Shown one piece after another: positions 7,672-15,870 of a stretch of 64,000 nt of DNA. Source of the stretch: DAOUBP01 sp964474695 (lineage in GTDB: Bacteria; Chloroflexota; Anaerolineae; CG2-30-64-16); NCBI GenBank assembly GCA_964474695.1, contig CAYYTK010000002.1, positions 241,853 to 305,852 of the forward strand, in the 5' to 3' direction. The notes below the pieces were generated by a model. It was not told the origin of the DNA and did not search any database. It saw only the letters and a program-made list of their open reading frames with translations. The translations under genes were made by a program, and so were the position numbers. The first letter of the stretch is position 1. Every line of letters starts with the position of its first letter.

Positions 7672-9578
7672 ACGAAGTCCGTCCACTCCACCATGAGCTT
7701 GTGCAGCTCCGTCTCCACCGCCTGATATGCCGTACCCAAACGGTGCACCCTGCCGACATCGCCGGCCAGGCTGGCGACCTCAAGCTGATGACTCAGCTCG
7801 GCAAGTTGTGCCTCCAGCTCATGAATGCGCCCTTCCAGGGCGGCGGCCACTTCGGCGCGCTTTTCGGCAGCCTTGCGCTGGCGCCGCTCTTCGCGCGTAC
7901 GTTCTCGGTCATACTCCGTTGGGCCGGTTTCCTCAGCCACCGCCTCGATCTTCGCCTGATCCTCGGTCTCAATGGCCCGTTGGCGCAGGTACTCGTCGTA
8001 GTTGCCCTTATAGACGCGCAGCTCGTCACCGTCCACCCGCCAGATGTGGGTCGCCAACGCTTGCACAATCCAGCGATCGTGCGTCACCAGCAGCACGGTG
8101 CCTGGGAAGCTGCGCAGCACCTGCTCCAGGATTTCCTGGGTGTCCAGGTCGAGGTGATTGGTCGGCTCATCCAGCAGCAGGAAATTGGCCCCTTGCAGGG
8201 TGAGCCGCGCCAGCGCGACCCGGCTGCGCTGACCGCCCGAAAGGGTGCCAATCGTGCGAAACACGTCATCGCCCGCGAACAGGAATTGACCCAGGAAGTT
8301 CCGCGCCTGGCCGAGCGGCAAGTTCTGCACATCCAGGATCGCATCCAACACCGTCTCTTCGGGGTCAAGCCCGGCCTGGGCCTGCGCCAGATAGCCGGCC
8401 TGCACGCTGGCGCCGTAACGCACCCGCCCACGCAGCGGCGGCACCTGGTCCAAAACGGTCTTCAGCAGCGTCGTTTTGCCTGCGCCGTTCGGGCCGATCA
8501 ACGCCACCCGATCGCCGCGCCGGATCTCGGTATCGGGACAGAAGAACAACGGCCGGGTGTAGCCCACCGCCAAATCCTTGGTGGCCAACACCAGGTCGCC
8601 GGATCGAATCTGTGTCGTCAATCCCAGGCGGACCTGTCTCTGATCTTGCGGCCGATCGATAGCCTCATCGCGAAGGAAGCGTTCCAGGCGCGTACGCCGG
8701 CCCTGGGCCTCGCGGGTGCGCTGTCCGGCCAGGTTGCGGCGGATGAAGTCCTCGGTCTTCTCGATGAATTCCTGTTGCGACTCCCATTCCCGACGCTGGC
8801 GCTCGATGCGCATTTCCCTCTGGGTGCGATAGGCCGAATAGTTCCCGCGATAGGTTTCCACGCGGCCGAAGTTCATGTCCCAGATGCGGTTCGCCACTTT
8901 GTCCAGGAAGTAGCGGTCATGCGCCACGACGATCAACGCGCCGTTCCAGCGCAGCAAGACCTCTTCCAGCCATTCCACCGCCTCCAGATCGAGATGGTTG
9001 GTCGGCTCGTCCAAAAGAAGCAAATCCGGCTCGCGCAGCAATAACTGGGCCAAAAGCGCGCGCGTACGCTCCCCTCCGCTCAGGTGAGCCAGCGGCTTCG
9101 CGTGTTCATCCTCATTGAACCCCAGGCCGCCCAACACCTGGCGAATGCGCAATTCGTAATCGTAACCGCCCGCAACCTCAAATGCGGTCTGAGCCCGGCC
9201 ATAGGCTTGCAGCAACTCGTCGTAGTTATCGCCTGCCGCAGCGGCGGCCGCAGCCAGTTGATGCTCCAGGTCGGATAGCGCCGCAGCCTGGCCCCGCAGA
9301 TCAGCAAAGACCTCAAGCATCGACTGGTACAGCGAGCTGTCGCCGGCCGGCGGCGGATCCTGGGGCAGATACCCTACGGTCAGGCCGCGCTTGCGCGCGA
9401 CATCGCCCGCAGTGGCTGCCTCCGCCTCAGCCATGATGCGCAGCAGGGTGGTCTTGCCCGCGCCGTTCGCGCCGACGAAACCGATGCGGTCGCCCGCCTC
9501 CACGCGAACATCAACGCCGGAGAAGACATCCAATGCGCCGTAGGCTTTGGCCAGGCCGGTTGCTACTAAAAGAGACAT
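7668..9578 (-). CDS. ABC-F family ATPase (Uup/EttA-like translation factor)
   Basis: 636 residues with two ATP-binding cassettes and no membrane segment, the mark of ABC-F proteins that act on the ribosome. First cassette: 'GANGAGKTTLL' near residue 36, 'LSGGERTRALLAQLLL', 'LLLLDEPTNHLD'. The linker around 240-300 is charged ('RREWESQQEFIEKTEDFIRR'), the P-site tRNA interaction motif region. Second cassette: 'GPNGAGKTTLL', 'LSGGQRSRVALARL', 'LLLDEPTNHLD'. A C-terminal coiled coil (540-630, rich in Glu/Arg/Ala) resembles the Uup DNA-binding tail. A TATAAT on the minus strand lies upstream. The stop overlaps the coaE start, so the two are coupled. Confidence 0.92.
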   Translation of the reverse strand: MSLLVATGLAKAYGALDVFSGVDVRVEAGDRIGFVGANGAGKTTLLRIMAEAEAATAGDVARKRGLTVGYLPQDPPPAGDSSLYQSMLEVFADLRGQAAALSDLEHQLAAAAAAAGDNYDELLQAYGRAQTAFEVAGGYDYELRIRQVLGGLGFNEDEHAKPLAHLSGGERTRALLAQLLLREPDLLLLDEPTNHLDLEAVEWLEEVLLRWNGALIVVAHDRYFLDKVANRIWDMNFGRVETYRGNYSAYRTQREMRIERQRREWESQQEFIEKTEDFIRRNLAGQRTREAQGRRTRLERFLRDEAIDRPQDQRQVRLGLTTQIRSGDLVLATKDLAVGYTRPLFFCPDTEIRRGDRVALIGPNGAGKTTLLKTVLDQVPPLRGRVRYGASVQAGYLAQAQAGLDPEETVLDAILDVQNLPLGQARNFLGQFLFAGDDVFRTIGTLSGGQRSRVALARLTLQGANFLLLDEPTNHLDLDTQEILEQVLRSFPGTVLLVTHDRWIVQALATHIWRVDGDELRVYKGNYDEYLRQRAIETEDQAKIEAVAEETGPTEYDRERTREERRQRKAAEKRAEVAAALEGRIHELEAQLAELSHQLEVASLAGDVGRVHRLGTAYQAVETELHKLMVEWTDFV

Positions 9579-9601
9579 GTGATCTGAATCCTGAGCACCG
9601 A

Positions 9602-9607
9602 ATTATA
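9602..9607 (-). promoter_or_regulatory. Candidate -10 box for the ABC-F/coaE operon
   Basis: Minus strand reads TATAAT 24 bases before the ABC-F start. The -35 region is weak (TTCGTG-like at 18-base spacing), so this is supported mainly by the perfect -10. Confidence 0.5.
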
Positions 9608-9667
9608 CCACCGAGCCGAGCCAAACACGAATTCCGGCGATGTTCCGGCAAAAGGACACAAAGAAGG

Positions 9668-9716
9668 GCGTGCCGATGTGGTCGATGATCTAATCATCGA
9701 TTGCATTGGCACGCCC
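9668..9716 (-). terminator. Terminator downstream of cydB
   Basis: On the minus strand GGGCGTGCCAATG pairs with CATCGGCACGCCC (13-base arms, one G-T type mismatch) around an AT-rich loop that itself folds (CGATGATTAGATCATCG), followed by TTCTTT. It begins about 35 bases after the cydB stop. Confidence 0.75.
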
Positions 9717-9751
9717 CCTGGACAGATGTTTCCCGGTGGTCGTTTTGCCTA

Positions 9752-10756
9752 TCAGTACTTCAGCGCGCTCTTCCCGCTGACCCGCGCGCGGAACACCCAG
9801 TAGTTCCACGCCTGGTAGATCAGCACGATGGGCACGAAGATCAACGCGACGATGCTCATCACTTTCAGAGTGTACGGCGTCGAAGCCGCGTTCGTCACCG
9901 TCAGGCTCCACTCCGGGTTCAGGCTGGAAACCATGACCCGGGGAAAGAGGCCGGTGAAAATGGTGATAACGGTCAGCGCAATGGTCAGGCCGGTCATCAC
10001 AAACGCCCATCCGGACCTCTTCTGCCGCAGCAGCAAGCCTGCAGCCAGCAGCGCCAGGCAGGCCAGGACGGCGCCGATCAAGGGGATGCTGCTAACGATG
10101 ATGCGCGCAAAGTAGCTGGCTGCCGCCGTAGCAACGCCGAGGATCAACGCCACCGGCCACAGCCGGGCGGCCAGCGCCTCAACCCGTTGGTGCAGCTCAC
10201 CCTCAGTGCGCAGACTCAGGAAGGTCGCACCGTGCAGTGTGAAGAGAGCCAGGCCGGTCAGGCCCCCCAGAAGCGCATAGGGGTTCAGCAGATTGAAGAA
10301 GCCGCCGACATACTCCTTGTTGGCATCGATCGGCACACCGCGGATGATGTTCGCCAGGGCTACGCCCCAGAGGAGCGCGGGCACAAAGCTGCCGAAGAAG
10401 ATGCACCAATCCCAAAGGGTGCGCCAGCGCGGGTTCTTGTCTTTGCTGCGGAACTCAAAGGCCACGGCGCGCAGGATAAGCGCCACCAACATGAGGAACA
10501 ACGCCAGGTAGAAGCCGCTGAACAGCGTCGCATACCAGTTCGGAAACGCCGCGAACATCGCGCCGCCGGCGGTCAGCAGCCAGACCTCGTTCGCATCCCA
10601 CACCGGACCAATGGTATTGAGGATCACCCGGCGCTCCTCATCCTTCTTGCCCAGAAACGGCATGAGGATGCCGACGCCATAATCAAACCCTTCCAGGAAA
10701 AAGAACCCGGTGAACAGGACACCGACCAGGATGAACCAGAGGGTGCTGAGATTCAT
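9752..10756 (-). CDS. cydB: Cytochrome bd ubiquinol oxidase subunit II
   Basis: 334 residues, the second membrane subunit of cytochrome bd oxidase, which moves electrons from quinol to oxygen. Starts 'MNLSTLWFILVGVLFTGFFFLEGFDYGVGIL', the typical CydB N-terminus with the conserved Phe-Asp-Tyr-Gly; 'GPVWDANEVWLLTAGGAMFAAFP' is the family signature. Eight or nine hydrophobic helices are visible. Ribosome binding site GGAGG lies 6 bases before the ATG. It follows cydA after 45 bases, so the two form an operon; a hairpin terminator follows. Confidence 0.95.
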   Translation of the reverse strand: MNLSTLWFILVGVLFTGFFFLEGFDYGVGILMPFLGKKDEERRVILNTIGPVWDANEVWLLTAGGAMFAAFPNWYATLFSGFYLALFLMLVALILRAVAFEFRSKDKNPRWRTLWDWCIFFGSFVPALLWGVALANIIRGVPIDANKEYVGGFFNLLNPYALLGGLTGLALFTLHGATFLSLRTEGELHQRVEALAARLWPVALILGVATAAASYFARIIVSSIPLIGAVLACLALLAAGLLLRQKRSGWAFVMTGLTIALTVITIFTGLFPRVMVSSLNPEWSLTVTNAASTPYTLKVMSIVALIFVPIVLIYQAWNYWVFRARVSGKSALKY

Positions 10757-10801
10757 AGATTGCCTCCGTCAATGGTAGACAAGGAAAGTATGGCGCCCGG
10801 C

Positions 10802-12256
10802 TTACGCGTACGCTGGGACGACATCTGCGGCGACTTCGGCCGAGTCCGCCTTGGCATACTTGGCCAGCAAATACACATCGGCGACCATCAACACAGCATA
10901 GAGCAGCGTGAAGCCAAGGAGCGAGGCCAGCACCATCCCGGCCGGGACATTCGGCGAGACGGCATCTTGGGTTTTCAACACCCCGAAGACGATCCAGGGC
11001 TGCCGGCCCATCTCGGTCAAGATCCAGCCGGCGCTGTTGGCCAGGTAAGGCAGTGCGATCGCGAACGGCAGCGCCCGTAACAGCCAGGCCGGGAGCTTTG
11101 CGTTCTTCCGCAGCTTCAGATAGAGCGCCAACGCCGCCAACAGCACCATCAAGGTGCCCGCGCCCACCATCGCCCGGAAGGCCCAGAAGAGCACAGTCAC
11201 AGGAGGCATATAGTTCCCTGGGCCGTATTGCGCCTCATATTTGGCCTGGAGATCGTTGAGACCCTCGACCGCACAATCCGTGCGATTACAGGAAAGGATG
11301 CTCAAAGCATACGGGATACGGAACGCGAAGAGATTCTTGCGGTTCGCCTCGTCGGTGATGGAAATAAGCGACAACGCAGCCGGTTTCTCGGTATCCCACA
11401 GCGCCTCGGCCGCGGCCATCTTCATCGGCTGTGTTCTGACCATGTGTTGTCCCTGGGCATGGCCGATGCCGCCCACCATCACCGCGCCGATCAGAGCGGC
11501 CATAGCCGCCAGTCGGAACGAGCGCTGGAAGAACGCGGCCTCGGTCTCCCCTTTGAGAACAGGCTCAGCCTTTTGCTTATTGGCGCCGCGCTTGGCCGTT
11601 GGCGCCTTGGCGGGGGCCGCCACCGGCTTGTTCCGCTCCCGCAGCAGGCGGAAGGCGCTGATGCCGAGCATGAAGAAACCGGCCGTCGTCAAGCCGGAGA
11701 AGAAGACGTGCGGCCATTGCAGCCAGACGTGAGGATTCGTCACCAATGCCCCGAAATCGGTCATCTCAGCGCGCCCGTTGCGCAGCACGTAGCCGACCGG
11801 CTCCTGCATGAACGAGTTGGCGATTAAGATCCATAGCGCAGACAGGTTCGAGCCGATAGCCACCAACCAGATCGTCGCCAGGTGCACCTTCTTGGAAAGC
11901 TTTTCCCAACCGAAGATCCAGACGCCGAGGAAAGTGGATTCCATGAAGAAGGCCAACAGCGCCTCGATCGCGAGGGGGGCGCCAAAGATATCACCCACAA
12001 AGCGGGAGTAGTTCGACCAGTTCATGCCGAACTGGAACTCCTGGACGATGCCGGTAGCGACGCCCATGGCAAAATTGATCAGGAACAGCTTACCCCAGAA
12101 CTTCGTCATGCGCTTCCAGTCCTCGTTGCCGGTGCGGACGTACATCGTCTCCATGATGGCAACCAGGACGGCCAGTCCCAACGTCAAGGGCACGAAGAAA
12201 AAGTGGTAGACCGTGGTGATGGCAAATTGCCAACGGGCAAGGATGAGTGGATCCAT
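10802..12256 (-). CDS. cydA: Cytochrome bd ubiquinol oxidase subunit I
   Basis: 484 residues. Haem-bearing subunit of cytochrome bd. 'RWQFAITTVYHFFFVPLTLGL' holds the conserved His ligand near residue 18; 'MGVATGIVQEFQFGMNWSNYSRFVGDIFGAPLAIE' is the family core with the haem b595 Glu; 'GRQPWIVFGVLKT' near 395 is the CydA hallmark. The quinol loop is short, as in the cyanide-insensitive (CIO) branch rather than the E. coli long-loop type. The Q-loop region holds a Lys/Ala-rich stretch ('APAKAPTAKRGANKQKAEP') not usual in the family. Ribosome binding site GGAGG, 8 bases before ATG. A good promoter lies at 12321-12348. Confidence 0.95.
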   Translation of the reverse strand: MDPLILARWQFAITTVYHFFFVPLTLGLAVLVAIMETMYVRTGNEDWKRMTKFWGKLFLINFAMGVATGIVQEFQFGMNWSNYSRFVGDIFGAPLAIEALLAFFMESTFLGVWIFGWEKLSKKVHLATIWLVAIGSNLSALWILIANSFMQEPVGYVLRNGRAEMTDFGALVTNPHVWLQWPHVFFSGLTTAGFFMLGISAFRLLRERNKPVAAPAKAPTAKRGANKQKAEPVLKGETEAAFFQRSFRLAAMAALIGAVMVGGIGHAQGQHMVRTQPMKMAAAEALWDTEKPAALSLISITDEANRKNLFAFRIPYALSILSCNRTDCAVEGLNDLQAKYEAQYGPGNYMPPVTVLFWAFRAMVGAGTLMVLLAALALYLKLRKNAKLPAWLLRALPFAIALPYLANSAGWILTEMGRQPWIVFGVLKTQDAVSPNVPAGMVLASLLGFTLLYAVLMVADVYLLAKYAKADSAEVAADVVPAYA

Positions 12257-12320
12257 GCTTCAACCTCCGATAATCGGGTAGTAAGGTGGGAGTAGCACAA
12301 GAGCAATCGTGAATGGCGCA

Positions 12321-12348
12321 ATAATAGCTGATATCACGCCGTTGTCAA
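12321..12348 (-). promoter_or_regulatory. Sigma-70 type promoter of cydAB
   Basis: Minus strand has a perfect TTGACA (12343-12348), 16-base spacer, then TATTAT (12321-12326), 65 bases before the cydA start. The predicted leader holds no obvious structure except the GGAGG site. Confidence 0.8.
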
Positions 12349-12353
12349 AATCC

Positions 12354-13295
12354 TTAAAGCCGAGTGATCATCCTGTAAGTATAACCCTTATATGCCTCAG
12401 TGAACCCCAGGCTATCGTAGAGGCGGTTGGCCGGGATCATGTCGCCGGTGTCGACGGTTGCCGCGAGTGCGCCGATGGCGCGCAGCCGGCGCAGGCCCTC
12501 CAGCATCAAACCACGGGCCAGACCCTTGCGCAGATGGTCAGGATGAGTGCAAACCGGCTCGAAGATGCCCAAACGATTCACGGCATCATAGGGCACACCC
12601 ACGTATGCCGCAAAGCTGCCGTCCGGCGCTTCTGCCACCAAATCCAGCGCCGGGCAAAAACAAGGCGCGAGCCGCGTGAACGCCTGGTATTCGGCCGCGT
12701 TGTGAAAGTCCCGGTGGAATGCGGCGTTCAGCAAATCCGCGATGCGCTGACAGTCGGCCAACTCCTCGGGCCGGGTCGTGCGCAGGGTGTAACCATCGGC
12801 AATGGGCTGATCGGGGATGGGACCCTGGCCCAGGCGCATGTAGCGCAGCATGCCCCCGTAGGTCTGCTTCTCATAACCGCGCCCGGCCAGCAGCCGCTGG
12901 CGCAGCGCGTCATATTCGTAGACGTAGAGCTCAAGCTGGCGCGCATCGCCCTCTGCGGTTGCCCCGGCCAGATGCTCTTCGGCCCAGGCGATCATCTCCG
13001 GTTCCAGATAGCGGTAGTCCGGATCGACCTGGAGGTGCGCCTCACGCGGGCCGTCCCAGTTGACGACCCCAACGAGCTGGCCGGCCTCCGTCTCCCACAG
13101 CCGGATGCGTCCGGCCCAATCCGGCGACCAGGCGCCGTTGGGATTGTAGAAATACGCGCCGTCCCAGCGCCGCACATCCCAGTTCAGCCCTAGCGGCGTT
13201 GTCGCGGTGCGCACCAGCAGCTCGCGCACCTTCCAGAAGTCCTGCGGCCCCCGAACGGGCCGGGAATGGACGGCGTCCGCGTGTAGCCGATGCAT
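12354..13295 (-). CDS. GNAT acetyltransferase, probably tandem-domain
   Basis: 313 residues. The C-terminal half is a clear GNAT: 'GIFEPVCTHPDHLRKGLARGLMLEGLRRL' contains the acetyl-CoA loop (RKGLA), followed by 'ANRLYDSLGFTEAYKGYTYRM'. The first half has its own strand-helix pattern ('RLWETEAGQLVGVVNWDGP', 'LLAGRGYEKQTYGGMLRYMRL') like a second, degenerate GNAT. RBS AAAGGA lies 6 bases before ATG. Substrate unknown. The gene ends just upstream of the cydA promoter and is transcribed in the same direction. Confidence 0.82.
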   Translation of the reverse strand: MHRLHADAVHSRPVRGPQDFWKVRELLVRTATTPLGLNWDVRRWDGAYFYNPNGAWSPDWAGRIRLWETEAGQLVGVVNWDGPREAHLQVDPDYRYLEPEMIAWAEEHLAGATAEGDARQLELYVYEYDALRQRLLAGRGYEKQTYGGMLRYMRLGQGPIPDQPIADGYTLRTTRPEELADCQRIADLLNAAFHRDFHNAAEYQAFTRLAPCFCPALDLVAEAPDGSFAAYVGVPYDAVNRLGIFEPVCTHPDHLRKGLARGLMLEGLRRLRAIGALAATVDTGDMIPANRLYDSLGFTEAYKGYTYRMITRL

Positions 13296-13368
13296 AGGTT
13301 TTCCTTTGTCATTTTGAGTTATCCATCCCGCCCATCGGCATGCACCGGGCAGAACATTGCGAAAGACT

Positions 13369-13432
13369 GGAATCGAGGCTTTAGCCGGTTACTCGCCCAT
13401 ACACACCAGACCGCCTGAAGGCTCGATTCCGG
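13369..13432. repeat. Intergenic inverted repeat with GAATCGAGGC(T)TT(A)GCCGG core
   Basis: GGAATCGAG at 13369-13377 pairs with CTCGATTCC at 13422-13430; the adjoining GCTTTAGCCGG and CCGCCTGAAGG parts pair imperfectly. Two further single-arm copies lie at 47194-47213 and 47259-47279. Here it fills the spacer between two GNAT genes. Confidence 0.75.
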
Positions 13433-13447
13433 TAACGCAGCACGTTT

Positions 13448-14416
13448 TCAACCCTGCGGGGTGGTCTCCGGCACCCGCATCAGGGACAGGCAGACCGGCT
13501 CGAAGTAACGGGGCCAGAACGCCGCGGCCTCCGGGTTGAACGACTCGAAATCCACCGCGCAGGCGGTGAAGCCGCGGCCGGCGTAGTCTTTCAGCGCCGC
13601 ATCCAGCATGCCCGCGGCCGCCCCGCGGCCGCGACAGGATGGCCGGACGTACGCGCCGTTGATCTTGACCGTCGTCTCTGACGCGACGACCGCCGCGCCG
13701 TCGAACTCATAGCCGTCGAATCGCATGAACCCGGCCGGTCCAGCCTCGTCACACGCCAGCCATACGCCGTTGCGCGGCCGCCCTAAAAACTCAGCCCAGC
13801 CTGCCGCGGTTTCGCCCCGGCGCGGGGCCATGAAGATGGGGGGCTGACCGTAGTGCAGGCAGTGTTCGGCGTCAAGCTCAGCCAACGCCGCGGCATCTTT
13901 CGCGGTGGCAGCACGGAACTGCAACGTGCCGCGTTCCGCCGGACTGCGATCCAATCCGCGCGCCGGCCGGACCGCGTCCACCACCAGCAGACCGAAGCCA
14001 TTCCAGAACCAGGCTCGTTCTGCGACCGGGTCGTGCGCCAGCAGGGTGATCGCGTGGACCTCGCAGCCGCCTGCGGCCCATTGTGCGGCTGCAGCGCGGT
14101 AGAGCGCCCGGTAGATTTCGGCTTTGCGTGGCCCGTTGGCGGCGTGCGCCCATTCCGGGCAGTACGCAGCTCTATGCCCGGCGCCTCGGAAGTCCTGCGC
14201 CAGCCACCAGCCCAGGTAACCGACCAGCACGCCGTCCTCCAGCGCCATCACGCCGCCGCAGGCCGCCATGATGCGCCTGATGCGCTCACTCACCGCGTGC
14301 GGGTCCGTCAACCGATCCGAAAGCGCAGGGACCGCGCGGCGCAGCCGGGCAAGCTCCTCGACGAAGAGCGCCGCGGCCTCGGCGAGATGGGCCTCGTGAA
14401 AGGGGAGCACCTTCAT
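13448..14416 (-). CDS. GNAT acetyltransferase, probably tandem-domain
   Basis: 322 residues. C-terminal GNAT core is visible: 'INGAYVRPSCRGRGAAAGMLDAALKDYAGRGF' (loop RGRGAA) and 'FNPEAAAFWPRYFEPVCLSLMRV'. The N-terminal half resembles a second acetyltransferase lobe ('MALEDGVLVGYLGWWLA', 'YRALYRAAAAQWAAGGCEVHAITLLAHDP'), giving the double-GNAT architecture of several uncharacterised proteins. Its ATG overlaps the exonuclease III stop by 4 bases, so it is translated with xth. Substrate not deducible. Confidence 0.8.
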   Translation of the reverse strand: MKVLPFHEAHLAEAAALFVEELARLRRAVPALSDRLTDPHAVSERIRRIMAACGGVMALEDGVLVGYLGWWLAQDFRGAGHRAAYCPEWAHAANGPRKAEIYRALYRAAAAQWAAGGCEVHAITLLAHDPVAERAWFWNGFGLLVVDAVRPARGLDRSPAERGTLQFRAATAKDAAALAELDAEHCLHYGQPPIFMAPRRGETAAGWAEFLGRPRNGVWLACDEAGPAGFMRFDGYEFDGAAVVASETTVKINGAYVRPSCRGRGAAAGMLDAALKDYAGRGFTACAVDFESFNPEAAAFWPRYFEPVCLSLMRVPETTPQG

Positions 14417-15201
14417 GATGCCGCGCTCTCCAATCTCATGCCCACCGGGCAGTGGTCGCTGCCGCGCACGTCAGGCAGGATGAAGGCGCCACACACACGC
14501 GGCAGCACTTCGGCCGCGACGAAGAAGTAGTCGATGCGCCAGCCGATGTTCCGCTCGCGCGCGCCGCCCCACTGCGCCCACCAGGTATACTGGCCGGTCA
14601 GGTCGGGGTGATGGTGCCTGAAGGTGTCAATGTAGCCAAGTGCGACCAGTTGATCCATCCAGGCCCGTTCTTCGGGCAGGAAGCCGGTGGTGTTACGGTT
14701 ATCCTTTGGCCGCGCCAGGTCGATCTCGCGGTGCGCGGTGTTCACGTCGCCGCAGAACACCAACGGCCGTCCTTCCTCACGCAGGCGTTCGCACATCTCA
14801 AGGAACGCGTCATAGAACGCCAGCTTATAAGGCACGCGGCTGTGATCGCGACTGCCGTTGGGGAAGTAGCAGTTGATCAGCGTGAAATCGGAGTAGTGGG
14901 CGACGATGGTGCGGCCCTCGTCGTCGAACTCAGGCACGCCCAATCCGAACTGAACCTGGTCGGGCGCGCGGCGCGAGAGCAGTGCAGTGCCGCTGTAGCC
15001 CTTCTTGCGCTCCGAGCCATGCCAGAACGCATGGTAGCCGGCCGGCTGGCGCATCTCGTCAGGGAGCTGATCCGCATCGGCCCGGGTCTCCTGCAGACAG
15101 AGGATGTCGGGCGCGGCTTCCGCCAGCCAGGGGAGAAAGCCTGCGCGATAGGCCGCGCGGGCGCCGTTCAGATTCCAGGAAAGCAGGGTGAGAACCGTCA
15201 T
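14413..15201 (-). CDS. xth: Exodeoxyribonuclease III / AP endonuclease
   Basis: 262 residues, normal length. Acts in base-excision repair, cutting DNA at abasic sites and removing 3' blocks. All metal-site motifs of the exo-endo-phosphatase fold are present: 'LSWNLNGARAAY' (N9 region), 'CLQETRAD' (metal Glu), 'LINCYFPNG', 'FCGDVNTAHREIDLARPK' (catalytic Asp/Asn) and the terminal 'GSDHCPVGM' (Asp-His pair). It starts 1 base after the isochorismatase stop and overlaps the following GNAT gene, so the three are one transcript. Confidence 0.93.
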   Translation of the reverse strand: MTVLTLLSWNLNGARAAYRAGFLPWLAEAAPDILCLQETRADADQLPDEMRQPAGYHAFWHGSERKKGYSGTALLSRRAPDQVQFGLGVPEFDDEGRTIVAHYSDFTLINCYFPNGSRDHSRVPYKLAFYDAFLEMCERLREEGRPLVFCGDVNTAHREIDLARPKDNRNTTGFLPEERAWMDQLVALGYIDTFRHHHPDLTGQYTWWAQWGGARERNIGWRIDYFFVAAEVLPRVCGAFILPDVRGSDHCPVGMRLESAAS

Positions 15202-15202
15202 A

Positions 15203-15856
15203 TCAGAAAACGATCTCCCGGGTTGGTTGCACGATCACACCAGCCGCACTCAGCTTGCCGTGCCACTCTTCGATCACGCGCGCGGCATCCTTACTGTAGC
15301 TCGAATGCCCGTCCGCGGCCAGCACAACGGCGTAGCCGTGCGCCAGCGCGCCGAGGCAGGTAGCCTTGACGCAGCCATGCGTCACCAGGCCGGTCGCAAC
15401 CAGCCGGCTGATGCCGCGCGCGGCGAGCTCGGACTGCAGCGTGGTTTCCTCGAAAGCATCGCCATGCTGCTTCCCGATGAGAAGGTCGCCCGGTTCAAGA
15501 TGCAGGCGCGAATGGAGCTGCCAGTCGGATGAGCCGTAGGGCAGCACCTTGTCGGAGGCGTGTTGGATGTAGATTACCGGAGCCCCGGCCCCGTGGGCGC
15601 GGGCTACCAGCGCCTCGATGTTGGCCAGCAGTCCTTCGGCCTTATAGATCGGCGTGGATTTGCGGAACAGGCCTTGCTGGACGTCGATTACCAACAAAGC
15701 AGTGGACGCGGCATCCAAGCCGCTGCGCAATCCAGCGGATTGCGATACGGTGACGGGCGCGGCATCCAGGCCGGCCCGCAATCCAGCGGATTGCGGCACG
15801 GGCATGTGGCGCAATCTGCCAGATTGCGCATGCGGCTGCTCGTGCGTGTCGCTCAT
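15203..15856 (-). CDS. Isochorismatase/nicotinamidase family hydrolase with repeat-derived N-terminus
   Basis: 217 residues from the ATG preceded by AAGGAG (7 bases). The catalytic triad of the cysteine hydrolase family can be placed: Asp58 in 'LLVIDVQQGLF', Lys129 in 'LLIGKQHGDAFEET', and Cys162 in 'LVTHGCVKATC'. Members hydrolyse amides such as nicotinamide or the vinyl ether of isochorismate; substrate unknown here. Unusual: residues 11-50 contain two near-identical segments (QSAGLRAGLDAA and QSAGLRSGLDAA) that correspond to palindromic DNA repeats at 15727-15829; normal family members begin close to Asp58. The gene lies between DUF2804 and xth. Confidence 0.87.
   Translation of the reverse strand: MSDTHEQPHAQSGRLRHMPVPQSAGLRAGLDAAPVTVSQSAGLRSGLDAASTALLVIDVQQGLFRKSTPIYKAEGLLANIEALVARAHGAGAPVIYIQHASDKVLPYGSSDWQLHSRLHLEPGDLLIGKQHGDAFEETTLQSELAARGISRLVATGLVTHGCVKATCLGALAHGYAVVLAADGHSSYSKDAARVIEEWHGKLSAAGVIVQPTREIVF
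15727..15829. repeat. Three GCAATC...GATTGC palindromes inside a coding region
   Basis: GCAATCCAGCGGATTGC occurs at 15727-15743 and again at 15778-15794 (51 bases apart, keeping the frame), and a related palindrome GCGCAATCTGCCAGATTGCG begins at 15809. All are translated as the N-terminal extension of the isochorismatase-like protein. Confidence 0.9.
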
Positions 15857-15870
15857 GGGCTTCTCCTTGT

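Noticed and set aside
9701..11080. Long plus-strand open frame (459 codons) opposite cydAB
   Set aside because: It is the complement of two unmistakable membrane protein genes; the translation is Gln/Arg/His-rich without any domain.
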